DNA of 27,953 nucleotides, from the IMG/VR virus record IMGVR_UViG_3300034280_001050, positions 1-27,953 of that record; one strand, written 5' to 3'. A program made the position numbers and the translations under genes. Below the pieces are notes generated by a model. The model did not search any database, was not told the origin of the DNA, and saw only the letters and a program-made list of their open reading frames with translations. Numbering within the stretch: the stretch's first letter is position 1; every line of letters starts with the position of its first letter. Below, one piece after another: positions 16,302 to 22,625 of this stretch. The stretch comes from a virus.

Positions 16302-16353
16302 AGAGAAGGTCTTGTTTCAGAAATGGCTTGCCCATTAGATCAAGGCCTTCTCT
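16302..16353 (+). promoter_or_regulatory. 13-bp stem-loop over the start of a zinc-ribbon gene
   Basis: AGAGAAGGTCTTG (16302-16314) pairs with CAAGGCCTTCTCT (16341-16353), with one U-G wobble, followed by TTTCTAA. The 26-base loop contains the ATG at 16323, and the 5' arm contains its only Shine-Dalgarno candidate (GAAGG). It could act as a terminator for the lysozyme transcript, a translation switch, or both. Confidence 0.65.
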
Positions 16354-16481
16354 TTTCTAACTTAGACGAAAAAGACGAAATATTTATTTATTGCATGTCT
16401 TGTAAATATAAGAGCCACATCGGCATGTCTCTTTATAAAAAAATGGAATTGGAAATTAAAAATGCAGGAAAGTCAATATAA
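16323..16481 (+). CDS. 52-aa zinc-ribbon protein
   Basis: A 52-residue protein starting MACPLDQGLLF with a second cysteine pair in IYCMSCKYKSHIG. CP-x-x-x-G near the start and YCxxCxYK-x-x-IG later is a pattern of small zinc-ribbon proteins in many actinophages. The ATG at 16323 has GAAGG 13 bases upstream, which is long, and both lie in a stem-loop. The 3' end overlaps the next gene by 20 bases. The function is unknown. Confidence 0.65.
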   Translation: MACPLDQGLLFSNLDEKDEIFIYCMSCKYKSHIGMSLYKKMELEIKNAGKSI

Positions 16482-16653
16482 CTTAGAGATAAGAAAGCAG
16501 ATAGCTAGAAGCATTCCGTGTGTGCATATGAATACAATTTTAATTAGTGAAAGAGTTTTAAATTCATTTGTTACATATTTAGAAGATTTAAAGTTAAAAG
16601 GGGCTTCAACAATTGATGATGCTATAGAAAGCCTAAAAAATAAAGATGAATGA
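16462..16653 (+). CDS. Small hypothetical protein
   Basis: A 63-residue protein (MQESQYNLEIRKQIA), mostly helical, with one cysteine. It has no recognised domain. It overlaps both neighbours and starts within the end of the zinc-ribbon gene, with GGAAATTAAAA a few bases upstream. It is probably part of one transcript running 16323-17051. Confidence 0.6.
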   Translation: MQESQYNLEIRKQIARSIPCVHMNTILISERVLNSFVTYLEDLKLKGASTIDDAIESLKNKDE

Positions 16654-16858
16654 AAATAGAGATAATCTAGAAGATAATCTTCCTATGGTTAACTATATAA
16701 TGCTACATAGGATTTACGACGTGCTTACCTTAATTGCAAATATACAATCTAGAGGCGAAGAAGATGACATTAAGATAAAAAAAATGATAGAATATCACAA
16801 AGAAGGTTTTTTGCTAGGTCCCAGCCCAGCATTTAGAGCGGAGGAAGAAAATGAATAA
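16646..16858 (+). CDS. Small hypothetical phage protein
   Basis: A 70-residue acidic, helical protein. YIMLHRIYDVLTLIA forms an amphipathic helix, and the end reads GFLLGPSPAFRAEEENE; the G-x-x-L-x-P-x-PAF ending recurs in small phage proteins from environmental actinophages, as far as I can recall. It overlaps its neighbours by eight bases on each side, so it is translationally coupled. The function is unknown. Confidence 0.65.
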   Translation: MNENRDNLEDNLPMVNYIMLHRIYDVLTLIANIQSRGEEDDIKIKKMIEYHKEGFLLGPSPAFRAEEENE

Positions 16859-17051
16859 AGATTTAGTTTTAAGCATAATGGTGCACTCTTTTAAGAAAGC
16901 AAATGTAGACTTAGCTATTGAAAGTGGTGTTGAAAAAACATCTGCTGAATCACAGATTGAAGTTATGGATGAAGTTATTAAAAAGTGTATGGAAAAAGTT
17001 CTAGACAATCTTGTAGAAAATTTTCCTAATATACAAAATAGTGTAGGTTGA
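16851..17051 (+). CDS. Small hypothetical protein
   Basis: A 66-residue, almost wholly helical protein (MNKDLVLSIMVHSFKKANVD; VMDEVIKKCMEKVLDNLVE). GGAGGAAGAAA precedes the ATG at 16851, the strongest ribosome site of this mini-operon. It is the last gene before the terminator at 17086-17118. No family is recognised. Confidence 0.65.
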   Translation: MNKDLVLSIMVHSFKKANVDLAIESGVEKTSAESQIEVMDEVIKKCMEKVLDNLVENFPNIQNSVG

Positions 17052-17085
17052 TTTAAATCCCTACATATAGCATGCAAATGCTAAC

Positions 17086-17118
17086 AACCCCAATTGGATC
17101 CGCCTCCAATTGGGGTTT
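17086..17118 (+). terminator. Rho-independent terminator
   Basis: AACCCCAATTGGA (17086-17098) and TCCAATTGGGGTT (17105-17117) form a perfect 13-bp stem with a six-base loop, followed by TTGT. It closes the 15690-17051 operon; the next promoter starts five bases later. Confidence 0.85.
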
Positions 17119-17119
17119 G

Positions 17120-17128
17120 TGCTATAAT
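17120..17128 (+). promoter_or_regulatory. Extended -10 promoter for a near-leaderless transcript
   Basis: TGCTATAAT: a TGN extension and a perfect TATAAT at 17123-17128. The ATG of the next gene is at 17138, only nine bases on, so the mRNA would start at or within about three bases of the start codon. Confidence 0.75.
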
Positions 17129-17137
17129 GATATTATT

Positions 17138-17299
17138 ATGGCAAGAGATCATTTTTCAAAAGCAATGAGAAGCCCTAGGTTTCATACTGATGCATACCAA
17201 GAATCTCCTGAAGCAAAAGCTGAAAAAAAAGTTGAAGATTTTTTAAGAAAAATTAAAAAAACCATAAAATCAGCTTTTATTTTTTTTATTAAAAAATAA
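17138..17299 (+). CDS. Small basic protein, leaderless gene
   Basis: A 53-residue protein (MARDHFSKAMRSPRFHTDAY) with a lysine-rich helix (AKAEKKVEDFLRKIKKTIK) and a hydrophobic end (SAFIFFIKK). The start at 17138 is chosen because the preceding TATAAT excludes any longer form, and no Shine-Dalgarno sequence is present. The amphipathic C-terminus might touch membrane or nucleic acid. The gene is unrecognised. Confidence 0.7.
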   Translation: MARDHFSKAMRSPRFHTDAYQESPEAKAEKKVEDFLRKIKKTIKSAFIFFIKK

Positions 17300-17315
17300 A
17301 CAGGGGAGATAGATT

Positions 17316-17864
17316 ATGTCAATATTTAAAGATCAAGATTGGAATGAGTCTCACTCACTTGAAGATTTTTTAAACTGGTTTTTAAATTCTGGTCCACATA
17401 TTGGATTAATGCCTTTTCTTAAACCTTTTAAGGTTACATATTTTAATGAAGAAAAAAGAGCTTATACTTTAAACTGGTACACCAAGGGTCCTTTTCAAGT
17501 TCAATTAGTAATAATGGATCCAGACTCAATTATTCCAAAACACAAACATCCAAATATGGATAACTTTGAAGTTTATGCTGGTGGTCAAATAAATTTCTTT
17601 AAAAATGGTGAGCTAGAAACAGAAGATTTTAATTTAGTTGATACAACAAAAATTTATCAATCCAAAAATAGAGGAGACTTCTTAAGAATTTTACCAGGAG
17701 ATATGCACAATGGTGACTTTGGGCCAGAAGGTGGAGTATTCTTTTCTGTTCAAAAATGGCAAAATGGAATAGCACCTAAAGATGGAACTGAAGATTGGGA
17801 AGGCGAAGTGTTTAGCGAACAACATGCTTCTGAAGTTACTAGCGGCACTGCCAATATTATTTAA
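17316..17864 (+). CDS. Cupin-domain protein
   Basis: A 182-residue protein with a single cupin domain. Motif 1 is IIPKHKHPNMDNFEVYAGG, with H76, H78 and E85; motif 2 is ILPGDMHNGDFG, with H131. These four would bind one metal ion. Cupins include dioxygenases, isomerases and sugar-modifying enzymes. GGGGAG precedes the ATG at 17316. It converges on a 2OG-oxygenase gene with a single base between the two stops, so transcription from the two sides must meet or be shared. The substrate is unknown; context suggests a part in the modification cluster. Confidence 0.8.
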   Translation: MSIFKDQDWNESHSLEDFLNWFLNSGPHIGLMPFLKPFKVTYFNEEKRAYTLNWYTKGPFQVQLVIMDPDSIIPKHKHPNMDNFEVYAGGQINFFKNGELETEDFNLVDTTKIYQSKNRGDFLRILPGDMHNGDFGPEGGVFFSVQKWQNGIAPKDGTEDWEGEVFSEQHASEVTSGTANII

Positions 17865-17865
17865 T

Positions 17866-18933
17866 TTAATCCTCTAGCTTAATATCGTCTTTTCTATCAT
17901 TAAAATCGTAAAGATGATCTGTTGCGTATATAGGCATAGCAGATTCATTTTCATCATAAGAATATCTACCTGGCTTTGAAACAAGATCACGGTTACCAGA
18001 CTTTAAAACAAATTTCTTTGTTCTTGGATGTCCTGCATCATCTATATCTTCTTTTGTAGCAAATAATCTACCATGCCACTGATTATTCTCAAATCCATCT
18101 TTTTCTATTTGTGCCATCTTTGCAGCAAAGTCTTCTTCGGAAAGAGATTGTCTTAGGTCTCTAAACTCTTGTGGCTGTTTAGCCATTAAAAAATGTCTAA
18201 CGTAAAACTTATGACCTTTTATTGGAAAAACTGAATGTGGGTGATCTGTTCTAAATAACATTCCATCTCCAGCTTCCATTTTGTATATTACTGGATCATC
18301 AATCATCCAGCACTCTTTTTCTTCTCCATTTTGATCAACATAAAAAGACTTTTCAGCTGACTCTTCATCTATAAACTGAATCTCGCCGCCTTCATAATCA
18401 TCGTTTATGTAAACATTATAGTTAAAAAATGCGGGGGCTCCAGTTAACCACATTCTTCTATCTTTATGAAATTCCATAGCATATGCACTCTTTGGATTTG
18501 TATTTATAGTTTCTGCAATTAGAAGGTCTCCGTATTCCCATCTTGCTGGATTTTTAAACATATGAGTATCTTCTCTTGAATATCCTGGTTGGTCAACTAG
18601 CTCTAACCATGAAGTTGGTATATTAGGATCTTCTCCCCAAAGTTCAAAGTATTCTTTATTCAAACAATTTTCTTTGTAGTATTTTAGAGCTGCAAAAAAT
18701 GAGTTCATAACTTCTGTTACAAACTGTCCACCTTCTGTTGGGCAGTCTTGCCACCCAGCTTCTTGCCTTGGATATGCCTTAGAGTACTCTCCCCAAGGCT
18801 TCCAGTCTGTCCAAGGACCAAAGAAATTAATCTCTTCTGTTTTTGATTTTTTTAAAATATCATATAGTTTTTGTGGGTCCTTTACTGCATTCTTAATAAG
18901 CAGTACGTCTTTTGTGAGCTCTATAAATTCCAT
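17866..18933 (-). CDS. 2OG-Fe(II) oxygenase
   Basis: A 355-residue 2-oxoglutarate/Fe(II)-dependent oxygenase. H156 and D158 in MEFHKDRR and H233 in HPHSVFPIKGHKF form the iron triad; K242 or R246 would hold 2-oxoglutarate. YNVYINDDYEGGEIQFIDEE is typical of the prolyl-hydroxylase-like fold. It is longer than the oxygenase at 5708-6520 and not closely similar outside these motifs. The ATG at 18933 lies five bases after TATAAT, indicating a leaderless mRNA. It is neighboured by two sulfotransferase-like genes and a cupin. A substrate cannot be read from sequence. Confidence 0.85.
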   Translation of the reverse strand: MEFIELTKDVLLIKNAVKDPQKLYDILKKSKTEEINFFGPWTDWKPWGEYSKAYPRQEAGWQDCPTEGGQFVTEVMNSFFAALKYYKENCLNKEYFELWGEDPNIPTSWLELVDQPGYSREDTHMFKNPARWEYGDLLIAETINTNPKSAYAMEFHKDRRMWLTGAPAFFNYNVYINDDYEGGEIQFIDEESAEKSFYVDQNGEEKECWMIDDPVIYKMEAGDGMLFRTDHPHSVFPIKGHKFYVRHFLMAKQPQEFRDLRQSLSEEDFAAKMAQIEKDGFENNQWHGRLFATKEDIDDAGHPRTKKFVLKSGNRDLVSKPGRYSYDENESAMPIYATDHLYDFNDRKDDIKLED

Positions 18934-18938
18934 AATTA

Positions 18939-18966
18939 ATTATACCATAGCCCTTATGGTTTCCAA
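18939..18966 (-). promoter_or_regulatory. Promoter giving a leaderless oxygenase mRNA
   Basis: On the minus strand TGGTATAAT (18947-18939, extended -10) precedes the ATG at 18933 by five bases. TTGGAA lies 16 bases further upstream, inside the last codons of the neighbouring gene. Confidence 0.65.
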
Positions 18967-19718
18967 AACAAGGAGTTGTCGTTATATATAGCATAGTCTA
19001 GATCCATATACTGTTTTAGTTTACCCTTATCATCTTCCGTTAAAGAATCATAAAGTAATTTAGAGGCAGGAAGAGTGTAAGGTTTTGAGTTTTTGTTTTT
19101 TTCTAAAGCTGGATAAAAACTATTGCTGCCTAAGTCATCTATAATTTTTTTAGATATTTGCACATTATCAATATTAATAAGATCTTTCATTTTTAAAAGA
19201 ATATTGATTCTTTTAAGCCTGGATAGTATTAACTTAATATTTTCTTCGTCTTTAAGAAAAGAGTTGTCAAATATAATAGACCCATTATTTGTAAAATCAT
19301 TTAAAATCATTTTGCTATAGTAATTATGGAACCTAGTATTTTTTGCTACAAAATCAATAAATTTATTTTTATCTAGATGTAAATTTGTTTCTTTCCTGGA
19401 ACCTATTTTAACCTTTACTTTATTGTCTACCACCATAGCATACCAACTTGCAGCTCTTTCTATGGGATCTCTAAGTATTGAAACAATATAGGTGTTTTCT
19501 GATATTCTTGAGTCCCAACCCTGGTGTGCCATATCTTCTTCTCTTATTGCAAGGTTGTCTGAAGAAATCCAATCATGATGTTTAGTATAATACTCAGTAT
19601 AGCATTCTAAATCAGGATTTGATTTTATAAGAGGCTTAACAATAGAATCTATAAACCTTCTTCCATCACATTTAGCCATATGTAAAAAATAAAATGAGTT
19701 ATATTTTATGGCTTCCAA
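18954..19718 (-). CDS. Sulfotransferase-like protein, second of a tandem pair
   Basis: A 254-residue protein of the sulfotransferase fold. FLHMAKCDGRRF (residues 11-22) matches the 5'-phosphosulfate loop that binds PAPS, with K16, and ILRDPIERAASWY (81-93) matches the 3'-phosphate motif, with R83 and S91. It shares HQGWDSRI and the ending LFWKP with its neighbour; the two are clear paralogues. Sulfotransferases move sulfate from PAPS to sugars, tyrosine or lipids. The start is TTG at 19718, with GAGG upstream, overlapping the neighbouring gene by 13 bases. The acceptor is unknown. Confidence 0.8.
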   Translation of the reverse strand: MEAIKYNSFYFLHMAKCDGRRFIDSIVKPLIKSNPDLECYTEYYTKHHDWISSDNLAIREEDMAHQGWDSRISENTYIVSILRDPIERAASWYAMVVDNKVKVKIGSRKETNLHLDKNKFIDFVAKNTRFHNYYSKMILNDFTNNGSIIFDNSFLKDEENIKLILSRLKRINILLKMKDLINIDNVQISKKIIDDLGSNSFYPALEKNKNSKPYTLPASKLLYDSLTEDDKGKLKQYMDLDYAIYNDNSLFWKP

Positions 19719-20431
19719 AATAGATCCTCGTTATTATATATATAGTAGTCTAACATTAAATTCTTTTTTATATTTTCTTTATCTGAATCTGTTAAAGATA
19801 AATATAGCTCTTTTGATTCAGAGTTAGTGTAATAATCTGTTTCTTTAAAAACATCTAGATCGGGTATTATCTTATTAAGATATAAATCTTTTGTTATTTT
19901 TTCAGATATAAGATTTTTGTCGCATTCCATAAAAGTATTCATTTTGATAATCATATTGACTCTAAGCGCTCTTTCAAACACCAAATCTATATTTTTTATA
20001 GGACTATTGTTTGCAAGAAAGGATCTGTCTTTTCCTAAGTCGTTTATTAGGCATTTGCTTACTGGATTATAAAATCTTGAGTCTGTATTTACATAACTTA
20101 TAAACTTATCTTTTAACAAATGCACCTTTGTATTTTTATTATATCCTGGGGTATTTTCGACATCTGCTTTAATTCTATCTATATACCAGCTTACCGCTCT
20201 TTCGATTGGGTCCCTCATTATCATTACAATGTATGTGCTATCAGTTATTCTTGAGTCCCATCCTTGGTGATGAAAAGGTGATTGATCGTTTTCGTTTACA
20301 GGAATATACTCTTCTTGGTTGTATACTGTAAATTCTGGGTTGCTATTTTTTAAAGGAATAATTATGCTATCGGTAAATCTTCTACCATCGCTTTTAGGTA
20401 CATGTAAAAAATAAAAAGAATCGTATTGCAT
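19706..20431 (-). CDS. Sulfotransferase-like protein, first of a tandem pair
   Basis: A 241-residue sulfotransferase-like protein. FLHVPKSDGRRF (residues 8-19, K13) is the PAPS-binding loop and IMRDPIERAVSWY (71-83, R73, S81) the 3'-phosphate site, both closer to the family consensus than in its paralogue. The ATG at 20431 has only a weak GAAAG upstream. It is followed directly by the second copy. Both are very AT-rich and lysine/asparagine-rich compared with the fibre genes, which may reflect transfer. A role in decorating virion or host-surface glycans is possible but unproven. Confidence 0.8.
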   Translation of the reverse strand: MQYDSFYFLHVPKSDGRRFTDSIIIPLKNSNPEFTVYNQEEYIPVNENDQSPFHHQGWDSRITDSTYIVMIMRDPIERAVSWYIDRIKADVENTPGYNKNTKVHLLKDKFISYVNTDSRFYNPVSKCLINDLGKDRSFLANNSPIKNIDLVFERALRVNMIIKMNTFMECDKNLISEKITKDLYLNKIIPDLDVFKETDYYTNSESKELYLSLTDSDKENIKKNLMLDYYIYNNEDLFWKP

Positions 20432-20479
20432 TATATGCTTTCAGTTGAGTGAAAAGTGCGGCGAAAAGTGAGCCGAAAA

Positions 20480-20653
20480 TTAGAGACCATCATTTTCACT
20501 TTCCTGTATTTTCTTTAACATCTCGATATATGCCAGAGTTTCTTCCTCAGTAGGCTTATTAACTATATATTCGGCTGGCACCCCAGCATATACGATATAA
20601 AGGAGGGCAGAAAGAGGAACATCATAAGCTAACATGTAATGATTATACTCCAT
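20480..20653 (-). CDS. Small hypothetical protein
   Basis: A 57-residue protein (MEYNHYMLAYDVPLSALLYI, then YAGVPAEYIVNKPTEEETLA), helical with an acidic end. The ATG at 20653 lies 14 bases from the tRNA 3' end and has no Shine-Dalgarno sequence; an in-frame ATG six codons later has GGAG upstream. If processed from the same transcript as the tRNA, the mRNA would be nearly leaderless. No family is recognised. Confidence 0.6.
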   Translation of the reverse strand: MEYNHYMLAYDVPLSALLYIVYAGVPAEYIVNKPTEEETLAYIEMLKKIQESENDGL

Positions 20654-20666
20654 ATTTAAAACAAAG

Positions 20667-20741
20667 TGGGCCTATTGGGATTTGAACCCAAAGTCGTTTG
20701 TATATAAGACAAATGCTTTAACCAGATTAAGCTATAGGCCC
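20667..20741 (-). tRNA. tRNA-Ile (anticodon UAU)
   Basis: A 75-nt cloverleaf on the minus strand. Acceptor GGGCCTA pairs with TAGGCCC, discriminator A; D stem GCTT/AAGC with GG in the loop; anticodon stem TTTGT/ACAAA around loop CTTATAT (anticodon TAT); T stem TTGGG/CCCAA with loop TTCAAAT. CCA is not encoded. UAU reads AUA directly, without the lysidine-modified CAU tRNA most bacteria use. It would help translate AUA codons in this AT-rich phage. Confidence 0.93.
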
Positions 20742-20746
20742 TTATG

Positions 20747-20824
20747 TTAGGACCATATCTGATATATTATGCCAAGGATAGTTGTCATTACTATGACTAT
20801 CATTATGGCATATAGGGTTTTCAT
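20747..20824 (-). CDS. 25-aa membrane microprotein
   Basis: A 25-residue peptide (MKTLYAIMIVIVMTTILG...) that is one transmembrane helix. The ATG at 20824 has GGGAGAG eight bases upstream, a strong ribosome site, and the stop lies five bases before the tRNA gene. Possible roles include inhibiting a host membrane protein or superinfection exclusion. It is too short for a homology argument; the ribosome site is the main evidence. Confidence 0.55.
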   Translation of the reverse strand: MKTLYAIMIVIVMTTILGIIYQIWS

Positions 20825-21045
20825 TTTTTTAGCTCTCCCGCTTTTTCTTATGTATTTTCTTTATGTTTTGTAATTGTTTATCTGGGGATATTAGATTTTA
20901 GGAAAGCCCCCCTACCCCCCAAATTTTAACTTTTTGGAAAGATAGAGAAAGCAGTTCCTAAAACGATATCCACAGATGTTATCTGGTACATATTGAGTTT
21001 CAGGGTAAGCCCCCACAAAGCAAACTAAGTGTAACATAACAAAAA
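20825..21045. other. Divergent intergenic region
   Basis: AT-rich, with no gene seen. It holds a C6-TA-C6 tract at 20907-20920 (G-rich on the minus strand), an off-consensus DnaA box (ATATCCACA, 20966-20974) and the short inverted repeat CAGAT-GTT-ATCTG beside it. Promoters for both strands must lie here. Confidence 0.5.
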
Positions 21046-21074
21046 TTGTCATGTCAATACTTTAATAGTATAAT
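21046..21074 (+). promoter_or_regulatory. Promoter giving a leaderless mRNA
   Basis: TTGTCA (21046-21051), 17 bases, then a perfect TATAAT (21069-21074). The ATG at 21081 is six bases on, so the transcript begins at the start codon. Confidence 0.8.
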
Positions 21075-21080
21075 GTTTGT

Positions 21081-21893
21081 ATGGATAAAAAAATAAAAGT
21101 TCAAGTAATTGGAGATTGCCAAACAGCTAGACTTCAAGGTCAACATATTAACGCACATCTTGGCCCAATAGAAAATCTTACCAGATTTAACCCAGAAATT
21201 CAAGAGAAGAACTCTAAATTCCTAGTCGACTCAAATATTGAAGTTAACTTCTGGGGACGTGCTGGATATAAGTGCTTTGGCCTAGATTTGGGAGAAGATA
21301 TAAACCAAAATTTACTATCCTCTGCCGCAGAAGATGCAATTGATTCAAATGAATTAGCTTTAACTCATCCTGAATATCCAAATCTTATTGGAGGATCTGA
21401 TCTTGTTGATTTATTCTTTAATCTATCAGATGTTACAGATGCAGATCTTGTTATGCCATTTATGGGATATGTAGATTGTCGCAATTGGATTCCAAAGTAC
21501 AATAATGCTGAGCAAATAGTCAGAGATTATGTACATGCTTTTATTACTGAGTTCCCGTCCAAAAAAATAAGATTTATTGAGCCTTTCCCACAATTTAAAC
21601 ATGTTGAAACATATGCCTATTCGATGTTGGACTATGAAGCTAGATCTGCAGCAGAAAAGAGCTTCATAGCCGTTTTAAGACAAGTTTCTGAAGAATACGG
21701 GTTGCTTCCACCAGTTACTCAGGATATAGTCTATGACGCCATAGGAGAAGAATTTCTGCTTTCAAAGCATGCTCGTCCTGGTGGAGAAAAACAAAAAAAT
21801 ACTTTAGTAGATGGAATTCTTCCTGAGTACAACAAGAAGGTTTATGAGAATTTGTCTAGAGAAATAAAAGAAACAGTTAATCTTCTGTTTTAA
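21081..21893 (+). CDS. WcbI/SGNH-hydrolase-like protein
   Basis: A 270-residue protein. VQVIGDCQTARLQG near the start resembles the first block of SGNH esterases (GDS) and of WcbI-type polysaccharide enzymes (G-N-C-Q); here Cys takes the Ser place. DLVMPFMGYVDCRNW could be a middle block, and LLSKHARPGGE near the end carries a His suitable for the catalytic triad. Such proteins act on acyl groups of polysaccharides. The gene is leaderless, with no Shine-Dalgarno sequence. It lies alone between the modification cluster and the early region. The assignment is by motif only. Confidence 0.55.
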   Translation: MDKKIKVQVIGDCQTARLQGQHINAHLGPIENLTRFNPEIQEKNSKFLVDSNIEVNFWGRAGYKCFGLDLGEDINQNLLSSAAEDAIDSNELALTHPEYPNLIGGSDLVDLFFNLSDVTDADLVMPFMGYVDCRNWIPKYNNAEQIVRDYVHAFITEFPSKKIRFIEPFPQFKHVETYAYSMLDYEARSAAEKSFIAVLRQVSEEYGLLPPVTQDIVYDAIGEEFLLSKHARPGGEKQKNTLVDGILPEYNKKVYENLSREIKETVNLLF

Positions 21894-21987
21894 TCTTTTT
21901 TACATGATCTACGCAAAGGTTGTATTTTATACCCCTGTTGTTAATCATACTTGTATAAGCGTATTTATCGCAAAATGAACATGTCAT
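21877..21987 (-). CDS. 36-aa zinc-ribbon protein, leaderless gene
   Basis: A 36-residue protein (MTCSFCDKYAY, then YNLCVDHVKKI): CxxC and CxxH, spaced for one zinc. The ATG at 21987 lies six bases after TATAAT, fitting a leaderless mRNA; an ATG at 22008 would add seven residues but lies upstream of that -10. Its 3' end overlaps the convergent gene by 17 bases. The function is unknown. A similar C-x2-H/C-x2-C pattern appears in the gene at 23319. Confidence 0.55.
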   Translation of the reverse strand: MTCSFCDKYAYTSMINNRGIKYNLCVDHVKKIKTED

Positions 21988-21993
21988 AGCTCT

Positions 21994-21999
21994 ATTATA
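21994..21999 (-). promoter_or_regulatory. -10 element of the mini zinc-ribbon gene
   Basis: TATAAT on the minus strand, six bases before the ATG at 21987. No clear -35 is seen. Confidence 0.5.
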
Positions 22000-22008
22000 C
22001 CCCGCCAT

Positions 22009-22137
22009 ATATTCTAGTCGACTGCAATTTCAGATTTTATAAAATGTTAATATATTTTTATGATGTATGATACATACCCTGGACAAAACGGACATTTCGG
22101 ATAGTGCGCCCATAATTCTTTGAGCCTTGAGCGTGAG
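22009..22137. other. Divergent region before the early genes
   Basis: AT-rich, with no gene seen. It contains the short inverted repeat GTATGATACATAC at about 22065-22077. It separates the mixed-strand part from the all-plus early region. Confidence 0.5.
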
Positions 22138-22153
22138 TGTGACCCTTATCACA
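22138..22153 (+). promoter_or_regulatory. CRP/GlxR-like operator 1
   Basis: TGTGA-CCCTTA-TCACA, a perfect match to the CRP-family consensus arms. Its centre is 62.5 bp upstream of the -10 at 22208. Confidence 0.75.
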
Positions 22154-22191
22154 AAGATTTATTTGCGACACGCCCGAGATTTGCGTTAATT

Positions 22192-22213
22192 TGTCAGTCC
22201 CCCCTGCTATGCT
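22192..22213 (+). promoter_or_regulatory. TGTCAG-N10 promoter 1
   Basis: TGTCAG (22192-22197), 10 bases, TATGCT (22208-22213), with a TGC extension. It drives the gene at 22246. Confidence 0.75.
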
Positions 22214-22245
22214 TAAGGTATAACAAAAAGAAAGGAAGTTAAAAA

Positions 22246-22422
22246 ATGACTTCACTAACACTAGAGCAAAAGATTGCTAAGGCTGCTCACCTTATCGCTG
22301 AAGGAAAGGTCGTATCTTTCCGAGGCGCTTCATTTGATACATACATGAAAGTAGAGCGCCTTGCTAATCGTATCAAGCAAGAGCAAGAGTTTCCTCAATG
22401 CCCTTGCGGAGAGTGTGACTAG
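22246..22422 (+). CDS. Small early protein with CPCGEC motif
   Basis: A 58-residue protein, not recognised. The N-terminal half is helical (LEQKIAKAAHLIAEGK), followed by SFRGASFDTYMKVERLANR and a C-terminal CPCGECD that could bind a metal. AAAGGAAG lies ahead of the ATG at 22246. It is the first gene of the early plus-strand region; its stop overlaps the second CRP-like operator. Confidence 0.7.
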   Translation: MTSLTLEQKIAKAAHLIAEGKVVSFRGASFDTYMKVERLANRIKQEQEFPQCPCGECD

Positions 22423-22429
22423 TATCACA
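22414..22429 (+). promoter_or_regulatory. CRP/GlxR-like operator 2
   Basis: TGTGA-CTAGTA-TCACA, centre 52.5 bp upstream of the -10 at 22474. It overlaps the last codons and stop of the preceding gene. Confidence 0.75.
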
Positions 22430-22457
22430 CCGACACGCTAGGCTAACCTCCCCAATT

Positions 22458-22479
22458 TGTCAGACCCCTATGCTACACT
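22458..22479 (+). promoter_or_regulatory. TGTCAG-N10 promoter 2
   Basis: TGTCAG (22458-22463), 10 bases, TACACT (22474-22479), with a TGC extension. It is followed by the leader ACAACAACGAAAGG. Confidence 0.75.
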
Positions 22480-22511
22480 TACAACATAACAACAACGAAA
22501 GGTCAGAATAA

Positions 22512-22625
22512 ATGACACTAGATGAATACAAGCAAATGGTAGAGGCGCAACGCCTTGCCTCCCTATCAATCGCCCTAGAGGCGCTAACTAAGTCTAAGGC
22601 TATCGCAGAGGAGATGAATAAATAA
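22512..22625 (+). CDS. 37-aa early protein
   Basis: A 37-residue, fully helical peptide (MTLDEYKQMVEAQRLASLSI). It starts after GAAAGG and ends in TAATG, sharing one base with the next start. No family is recognised. It is supported by the promoter, ribosome site and coupling rather than by homology. Confidence 0.6.
   Translation: MTLDEYKQMVEAQRLASLSIALEALTKSKAIAEEMNK

Noticed and set aside
20432-20479. Terminator from direct repeats (GAAAAGTG) upstream of the sulfotransferases
   Set aside because: Only a 4-bp CGGC/GCCG stem can be drawn, so there is too little support.
22192-22213. Reading TGTCAG as an ordinary -35 box
   Set aside because: The spacer of 10-11 bp is far below the usual 16-18 bp and is constant in all nine cases.
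22058-22261. Minus-strand 67-codon frame
   Set aside because: It crosses promoter 1, a CRP-like site and the start of an early gene and has no ribosome site.
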